From Agelaius tricolor (lineage: Eukaryota > Chordata > Aves > Passeriformes > Icteridae), in assembly GCA_023055355.1 (NCBI GenBank), contig JALJCS010000037.1, positions 4,154,001-4,218,000 of the forward strand: a stretch of 64,000 bases of DNA, written 5' to 3'. The position numbers and the translations under genes were made by a program. The notes under the pieces are model-generated. The model was not told the DNA's origin and searched no databases. It worked only from the letters and a program-made list of their open reading frames with translations. Position 1 is the first letter of the stretch. The number at the start of each line of letters is the position of its first letter. Shown piece by piece: positions 50,001-59,000 of the stretch.

Positions 50001-53000
50001 TAATGTTAAGTTCAGAGGGAGGGAGGTATCAGCTAACCTGAGCAGGGATGAAGTGTGGCAGCACAGAGCTGCCCACCCAGTGGCAGGAGCTGACATTTGG
50101 GTGTGTTTCTGTGCCAGGAACCTGTGCAGGTGATTATTTCCTCTGATAGAACGAGGTGATTTAGGGATAAGAGCAAAAGTAAATCCTAAACAGCCCAGAC
50201 AGATCTTATCTGGCCTGTGCTGAGCTGTCTCTTGAGCTTTGATATTATCTGCCAGTGCAACCAGGAAAAAGGGAAAAGGGAAAATGTCAGGATTAATGCA
50301 CTTAGAGGTGGAAACAAGCTCTTAGGTCATGAGGGTGCCCCCAGCAAAGGCAGCTGCTCCAGCCAGCAGTAAACAGCCAAGCTGGCTTCCCAGCCCAGGC
50401 TGGCTGCCTCTGCTGCCTTTATCTGGGAGTAAATGTGCTATTTCCTAATGCTTAATGGAATAGGTAATGCTGGGCAGCTTTGTGTGTTTGCTTTGGACCA
50501 GGCCTTATCTGCCCTGGGCCATGGTCAGGAGTGTTTTGGCTCATTTCTGCCTGGGAAGGTGCTGGGCATCCCTCACAGTGCGAGGGTAAAAGGCTCTGGG
50601 TGGGAACAGGAGCTCCAGAGGCTCTGTGGTGGTAAAAGGAGCTCCAGAGGCTCTGTGGTGGGAGCAGGAGCTCCAGAGGCTCTGTGGTGGGAGCAGGAGC
50701 TCTGGGGTGGCTGCAGGGAGGGAAGGAGAGGTGCTGGGGTTCCCCAGGGAAATGCAGGAGGGATGCTCATTCCTGTTCCTGAGACATCCCTGTGGGGCTG
50801 AAGCAGAATGCTCCAGCTCTTCACCTGGATATGTTCAGTCCCAGTGGAGAGCTCTGCCTGCAGCCCCAGGCTGGCTCAGTTCATCAGCTACAGGAGGAGG
50901 GAGGAAGGAAATACGTTGATTTTTCGTGGGGCTTCTTTTGAAGGTGTGAATTTTGGTTAGAGAGCCATGCAGTTCCTGTTGGATCTGTTGCCTGTGAGTT
51001 TTAGGGCAGTTTTAGGTTGCTGGGGTCCATCAGGACAGCAACAGCTGGGGTGGGAGGGTGCAGGAGAAAGGCTCCTGTAATCCCTCCTTTGAGTGAGGAT
51101 AACTCTTCAGGGAAGAGGGACAGACTGAAAGCCAGTCAGGTGCTTGGGCCTTTTCCAGCCCAGAATGCAATGCTGGAAAACAGAGGCTGATGTGGTGCCA
51201 GCCTCATGAACAGTGAGCTCATCCTTTATAAATACACCCAATGTCTGAGAAAGCACTGCTGGCAGCAGCAGGGATTGATCCAGCCATGAGTGTTTGTAAC
51301 TCCTGCCTGGTTCTCTGACACCTCCAATCCCAGCATCTTCTGAGAGCTGTCATTAACCCACTGCCCCATGGCATGGCATTCCTGCACTTTGCTAATTCCA
51401 TGCCCAGAATCCAGAGCAGGCAGGACTTGTGTGGATAAAAATGTTGAAGTTCCTCTCCTGGGGCCCCTTCTGGCCCTGCAAGGGGCTCTGAGCTCTCCCT
51501 GGAGCTTCTCCTCTCCAGGTGAACACCCCCAGCTCTCCCAGCCTGGCTCCAGCCCCTGGAGCATCCCAGGGGCCTCCTCTGGACTCATCCAGCAGCTCCA
51601 GGTCCTTCTGTGCTGGGACCCCAGGGTGGGACAGAGCCCTGCAGGGGGACACTCAGAGGGCAGGGCACTGGTGGGATGTGCTGGCCTGAAGCAGAGCTTG
51701 CTGTGGCCTCCCTGGGCTCTGTTTGTACCTTCCCAGCCGTGTCTGTGCTGCTGGTGGCACCCACTGAAGTCCTCAGGCCACCAAGCAAACAGCCCTGGAA
51801 CAAAACCACCCAGGGGCCTCTTGTTTGCCATTGGAAACAATGGATCAGTGCTGTTATTCCTTGAATCCCTGGGACTGCTGGGCAGCTGAGTGCTGCCTGT
51901 CCCTGCAGCTCCTGCCCCAGCAGTTCCCCATGGCCTGCTCCAGCCTGGGAGAGCAGGGCTGAGCTGGAGTGACAGAGCTGGAGCTCCCTCCTCATCCTGT
52001 CTTTCCTTCTGCCTCCTGTGTCCATCCAGGGAATGGCTCTAAAGGGAAATCCCACACGGGCTCTGGGAGGAAATCCAGGCTGATGAAGACTGTGCAGAGC
52101 ATGAAGAGCTATGGGAACTACCAGAACTGCACCATAGTGAGGCCTCACATCCCCCATTCCTACGGCACCTACGTGACCCTGGCCCCCAAAGTGCTGGTGT
52201 TCCCCATCTTTGTGCAGGTCAGTGCAGCCACGGGGGCTGGAGGTGCTCAGTGCCCAATCTCAGCTCCAGGGAGTGCCCAGCCTGGGCATCCCTGCAAGGA
52301 TCTCCCTCCCAGCAGGATCCCTGCCATGCTCAGCTCTCCTCTGGAGCTGGCTGCACTTGGCACAGTGCTGGGGGCTGTCTCAAAGGGAATTCTGTCCTGT
52401 CCAAGCAATTCTCTGTTGGATTTTTTTTTTCTCCTTTTCAGCTTTTCAAATGTGGCCCTTGGTACTTGCTTGGGTCAGGAGGAGGTGTCCCAGCTTTTGG
52501 GCTTCAGAGCTGACTTTGGAATTGCAGATCAGTGGGGTTCTTCTTGAGGGTTCTTGTGCTGTCAGTGTGTGCAAAGGGGTTTTAGTTTAGCTGTGGGCAC
52601 ACTAAAATTTGGGCAGCCAGGGCCTCACCATCCTCCCAGGGAAGGATTTCTCCCCAATATCCCACCCATCCCTGCCCTCTGGCACTGGGAGCCATTCCCT
52701 GTGTCCTGTCCCTCCATTCCTTGTCCCCAGTCCCTCTCCAGCTCTCTGGGAGCCCCCTCAGGCCCTGGCAGGGGCTCTGAGCTCTCCCTGGAGCTTCTCC
52801 TTTCCAGGTGAGCACCCCCAGCTCTCCCAGCCTGGCTCCAGAGCAGAAGACAAGGATTCAGAGCTGTAATGGCTCCACAGGGAAAGTTCTGCCTCTGCAA
52901 GTCCATGAGCTGTTTTAAGACAACAGCCCTGAATTCGGTGGTGGTAGCTCTGACTTCCTCTGTTTCCTTCATTTTGTCCTTCATGTGGCCAGAACCCCAA

Positions 53001-56000
53001 AAATCTCATCTGCTCCATGTATTATAGTACATTGCTGATGAATCCCTTCCTTTCTGAGCCTGTGGGGAGCCCTTTGTCCTCCTGTGCCAGTGGCAGTGTC
53101 ACTGTCCCCTCAGCCCAGCCTGAAGCCATGTCCCCATTCCATGTCCCTCCTGCCTGAGCCCTGGGCTGCCTGAGGCCAGGCTGGGCTGGGCTGGAGCTGG
53201 GGGAAGGTGTTTGATCACCCCCTCCTCCCTGTGGCCCCTGGCTGAGCCCTCAGCTTCTGTTGGCAGGAACACAACTGGCACTTTCTGCCTCCTTACACCC
53301 AAACCTCATCCTGGCTTGTGCCTGGGAATCTGCCCCTTCAGGAGCTGCTTTTCCCTCTGCAGGGCCCTGTGCAGATCCCTCCTGTTCCCACTCTGCTGCC
53401 CCTTCAGGAGCTGCTTTTCCCCTCTGCACTGTCACCCTGCAGGGCCCTGTGCAGATCCCTCCTGTTCCCACTCTGCTGCTCCAGGCTGCTGCTGCAGGGT
53501 TTCTTGTGCACTCAGGACATGTGAACCTGTCCCATTCTCCAGCATTGAGCTGGGTGTGGCACGGGAAGGGACAGGAATTGCTAAAAGTTGCTTTAGGAGT
53601 GATGCACACCATCAGGTTCAATATTGGTGCCTGAGGGACGTGGGAACCTGCCCTGCCAGCCCTGTGGTTGTGCTTCCTGCTGACAAACACCCATAACCCC
53701 CCCTGCAGAGCAGCCCCTGTCAGAGGCACAGCTGGGCTGCTGGAGGTGTGAGTGCAAGGCTCTGCTTTCTCCTCTCACTGGACTGCGGATTTTGTGTCCC
53801 TCTGAGCACGGGTGGCTTCTCCCCATGTGAGTTACAGCTCAAAGTGACACAAAGTGGGTTTGGTGGGTGGAAAGTGTATCTCACTAACCACACTGCCAGT
53901 GGAAGGTTTGACTGTTTCTTTTGTTTCCTTTTTTTTATTTTTTTATTTTCCCATCCAAATGTAGCCCCTGGATCTTTGCAACCCAGCCCGGACTCTGCTG
54001 CTGTCGGAGGAGCTGCTCCTTCTCGAGAGCAGGAACAGGACCACACAGGTAAAACTCTTCCACATTCTCTGGGCTCTCCAAACCTGCTCTTCTGCTGTCT
54101 TACATAGAGGGCTGAATGATAGAATCACCATGCTTTGGGTTAGAAGGGACTTTAAGCTCATCCAGTCCCATTCCAAGGGCAGGGACACCTCCCACTGTCC
54201 CAGGTGCTCCCAGCCCTGTCCAGCCTGGCCTTGGACACTGCCAGGGATCCAGGGGCAGCCCCAGCTGCTCTGGGCACCCTGTGCCAGGGCCTGCCCACCC
54301 TGCCAGGGAACAATTCCTAATTCCCAATATCCCATCCAGCCCTGCCCTCTGGCACTGGGAGCCATTCCCTGTGTCCTGGCATTCCACACCCTTGTCCCCA
54401 GTCCCTCTCCAGCTCTCCTGGAGCCCCTTCAGGCACTGGAGGGACTGGAAGGGACACCTCATTACATGGAGAAGGGAAATGTTTCATTGTGCAGTGACTG
54501 TATTGATATGATATTTGGAAAGACTTCTGGACAGTTTATTGTGGGATAAACTAAATATCAAAACTCTCTGGGCTAGAAATCAACTGTTGTTCCTGTTGCC
54601 TTTGGGCTCAGAGAGAGGAAACTGTGGGTGGCAAATGCACATCAGTGACAGCCCAGCAGGCTCAGGAGGAGGGGGTTTAAGGATGTTTTGTGCCAGGTTA
54701 GAGAAGCACAGAGTGGTTCAGGCTGAAAGGCACCAGGGGAGGTCATCCAGTCCCATCCCCTTGTTCAGGGATCCCCTGAAGTCACTCAGGGTTGTATCCA
54801 CATGGCTTTGCAGCATCTCTAGGGAAGGAGAATCCACTAGAACTAGAAGCAGACAGAGAACTTGCTGCAGATGTTCTCAGAATTTCAGTTCCTGAAACAG
54901 CTCACGTGTCCTGCCCAAATTCCTCTCGTTCTTCTTACTTCAACTTTTCTGCCATGTTGTTGGAGAGCTGTTGGAACTCTGGGGGCACAACAGGACTTTG
55001 GCACCCCGGGGATGAGACAGCTCTTACCATCCAAACTGGCAGGGTTTGGATGTGTTGATCACATTTGCTGCTGCTTTCACTTGCATCCAACTGCAAAGTC
55101 TGCAAAGCCTTGGAATCTGGGAGAGAGGCAGAGCCCACTCGTGCGCTGCTAACCAGGAACATTTCTTCTGGGGTAATTTCAGAGGATCCCACTGAGTAAT
55201 TTGGGGTTGAATTCAGTAGGAGTGAACAATGTGTCATCTCCACAGACCTGTAGAGAAAGTTCTGCTTCACTGGTTTTAGTTTCTGGGTGGCCAACAGCAG
55301 AAGGCCTGAGCCAATTCCCATTGCTGGCCAGTACAAACCAGCAGAGGGTTGTGCTAAGTGACTCCTCTCTCTGGTTTTCATTGTGTAATTCATCCCTTGC
55401 TTTGACTTGAACATCTTTTTCTTTTTTTCTGCCAAAAAGTACATGAAAATACATCAAAGTACATGAAAAAGTCCATGATTGATTAGAAAACTTGGCACTA
55501 ACTTTTAACTAAACCCCTTTCCCTGTCTGCCCTGCTGTCCTGTGCTGCTCAGACTTTTCTGGGCACCTGCAGGACTGAAACCCAGGTAAACTGCTGTTGT
55601 GTGGCACAGCTGTGCTGGATGGTTTGGGGGTGCAGCTGAAGTCAGGAGCTCCTCCAGGCTGGGTTGGTTTACCTGCCTTCAGGTCAGACTCAGATATTTG
55701 GAGCAGCAGCCAACTGTGGAATATTTATGGATAACTAATGCTGTTTGCAGCCTGAGTGGGGTGTTTGTGCACGTGGGGGTGATGAAGAACCCCAGGACAA
55801 GTGTGTTTGGAGGAGCAGAGACCCCACTAGGGGCAGGGTGAGGAGGAAAATGTCTCACAGGGAAAGGACTCTGCTTATGATGCTCTTGGGGTGAGCCTGG
55901 AGCTGGGAGAGTCTCAGGTTTTTGGTTGTTGATTGCTGCCCTGAGATGTGCAGGGTGTCTCTGCTTCGGCCCACACAGCTGAAGAACGAGTCTGGACTCT

Positions 56001-59000
56001 TCACTTTTCGCTCTTGAAGTTGTTTATTAATTCTTATCTATAAAATTTTCTTCCTGCCCAGCAGAGATCTGCTCAGCAGGGCAGCCACAGGCACTCTGAC
56101 CACCCCCAGGGCAGCATTGTCCTTTTATACTACAAACTACATAGAACATGTTGACACTTAATTCCCAGTACCTATCACCCATGTTAGACAGTGAACTTCT
56201 ACTCTAAACCAATCCCAAAGTGCCAACATCACTGCAGAAAATGGAGAACAGGAAGAAGAAGAAGAAAGGCTAGGCACGCTTAAGTTCTTCCATCTTGTCT
56301 CTACAACTGCCGTACCAAATTCTTAAAATCTACATTTTCACCTTGTGATCATTTTGTTCTTATGCTATTCAAACCTGTGTGACTTTCATGTCCTCATACA
56401 AAGTTGGCAACTTGCTCCAAGGGTCAAGATCAAATCCCCAGGTGCTCTGGGCTGCGTGCCTGGGTCTCTGAGGCCCCTGGTGGGGTCCTCGGCAACTCTG
56501 GACACCTGGAGGAATGTGCTGAGTTCTGACAGGAGAGGATTTCCCAGCTGGAGCTGGTGCCAGGGAAGCCAGGGTGCAGGCCAGGAGTGTGAGGCAGAGT
56601 TTGGGAATGCTGGTGCCCTGGGGCTGTGCTGTCTGGGTGAGCTGGCACAGGGGCAGGGCAGCAGGGGCTGAGTCAATGGGGTGAGGAATGAGAAATGCTG
56701 AAGGGAACAGCCCGTGGTGCTGAGCCCCTGCTGGCAGGGACAGTGGAGAGAGCAAGGCTGGGATGTCACCTGTGGCCCTTGGGAAGGGCTCTCTCCTGTC
56801 TGAGTGTGGGCACAGCCATGGAAGGCTCTGGGGAGCTCCAAGGAGCTCCTGCAAGTCTCTGCAGTGCCAGGCTCTGCTTTGGTCTTGCTGAGCTGTGAGG
56901 GGAGAGAACCTGAACCTCTGCAGCCAGCAACACCTAAAACAGCCTGGACACCACAGGTGCAGGAGGGCTCTGACTCCTCTCTTTGCTGGCCTTGAGTTCT
57001 TTCCCTCTCTGCCTCCTCTGATGCCTGGACAGAGGCTGTCTTGTGTCCAACCAGTCCTTTCTTCCTTCCTTGCTCCATGAGGTTTTCTGTTTTCCCACTG
57101 CTCTTCCCACACAGGCTCTCTCCAGCTGGGCTCCTGTGCTTTGCAGGACTGTTCTCTGTGTGTTATTAATCTGCTTTGCCTGAGAGGCTCAAAACAGGAG
57201 GGCCTGGGTGCAGGGCTCAGAGCTGCAGGTCCTACTCCTTTCTTTCCTTCCCAAACTCCCAGAATCTTTTCCCTGGGGCAGTTTCCACATCAGGCACTGC
57301 ATCCTTGTCCCTGAGCAAACTCTCTCCCATCTCCTGAAGGAATCAACCTATCTCTCTGGAGGCTTGCCAGGGTCTGTCCTTTCCCTGACCTTACCTCTGG
57401 GGCAATCCTTATTCAGGCCTTAATCACATCCTGTCTAGACTTTGCTGCAATTCCCATTTTATGGCCTCCTGAAATCCCTCCAGCCCGTGGAGTGCCAGAG
57501 GAGCCAGCGGGTGATGGCCCACGGGGTGTCCAAGGTGGCCTTTGGCCCTGTCCATCCATCTCCAATGGACCTGGAGTTCTCCCAGAGCCCTGAGGTGTCT
57601 GCTCAGGGTGGGCCACGCTCCTGCCCTCCTCATCCCTCCTTTCTGCCACTCTGGCAGGGTCTGCAGGTCAGGATGGGCCTCCTGAGTCCTGCAGCCTCAT
57701 GGATGGGCTTGGCTGGGTTTATTCTCCTCTCTGTAGAGCAGGAGTCTTTCTCCTCTTTCTCTCTTCAAGGCCGCATTTCTGGGCACCTTTTCACAGTGAT
57801 TTTGTTGCCACATTTTCTTCCCAAGTTGTGATATTGGCTCCCTCCTGCCCAGGGCAGGGCTCAGTGGCAGTCCCAGGGTTATCCCCCCTTGGGCAGCACA
57901 CTGGCTCATTGCTCCTGCCTTCCCTCTTGGCTTTCAGTTTCTCCTGATTTCCCTCTTTAAATGTGTCCCTGTCTCCTGTGCCAGTGCTTTGCCAGTTTTG
58001 TCCTGTAGCTGCTCAGGTCCCTCAGCAGAAGAGGCTTTGCTGTTTGTGGTGCAGAGCACACCCAGGTGAGCAGTGTGGAGACATCAGGGTCAGCCTCTAT
58101 GAACAATGTTTCCCCCCTGTAAAATCTGCTCAGACCCCCCTAAAAGGCCCATGTGACAATGGCCATGTGGCCTCAGTCACTGCAGCAATGACCCAGGGTG
58201 CTCAGCTCTGTCTTCAGAGAGTCCTTCTGTCCTGGCAGCTCCTGGATTTCTGACTGTGGGCTAGGAAATTCTGCTAAATACCCAAAGCTACTTTGACACT
58301 CCAAGGAGCAACTCTGGTGAATTCTGTGACTTGCCTGGGTGAGCCCAGACATTGTGTTTGTTGTTTGTTTGCTCTTGACTTTTAGGAGCCCTGTGGTTTT
58401 TCAGGGTAGATCTTTTTGCCAAGGGCTGTTACAGACAGGTCACAGCCCGTCAGTGTGGGATGGCAGCCCAGGGCAGAGCTCCACGTTACTCCTCCAGTCT
58501 CTCCTTACCCCTGCTGTCCTGGGGTCATCCCTGAGTGCCCTCCTCAGCTCTCAGGTGTCCAGCTCCAACCTCTGGGTCTGCCAGAGCCCCAGGCCCTGCA
58601 GTGCTGGGCTGCCTCTGCCTCTGCCCCTGCCCCTGTCCCTGCCTCTGCCCCTGCCTCTGTGGGTGGAAGGGCCACTTTTGTTTTTCCTCCCAACAGCCTG
58701 GAGGAGCAGAGGCACCTCTATCAACTGCTCTCAGATCAATTGTCTTCCTGGAAGCAGCATCTGACTGAGATGCTCCTACAGAACCTGCACTTTTGTGCTT
58801 TTACCTTCTACATCCTGAATACAATCCATCCAATTTTCCTGTAAAAGTTCAATACCTGTAAATTCTTAGCCATGTAATTCCATTTCCAAGATTCCCTATT
58901 GAAACTTGCTTGGTTTTGAAGAGATTTCCCTGCTGCTTCCACTCTTTTTTCTACCCTTTAACCTTCCACAGGTGGTAGGTTCTCAGTTTCTTTCCTCCAT

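Noticed and set aside
56369..57112. 247-codon minus-strand frame beside the LTR-like element, considered as a retroviral gene
   Set aside because: No retroviral motif is visible and it is Pro/Gln/Ser-rich with no conserved pattern. Only the LTR part is called.
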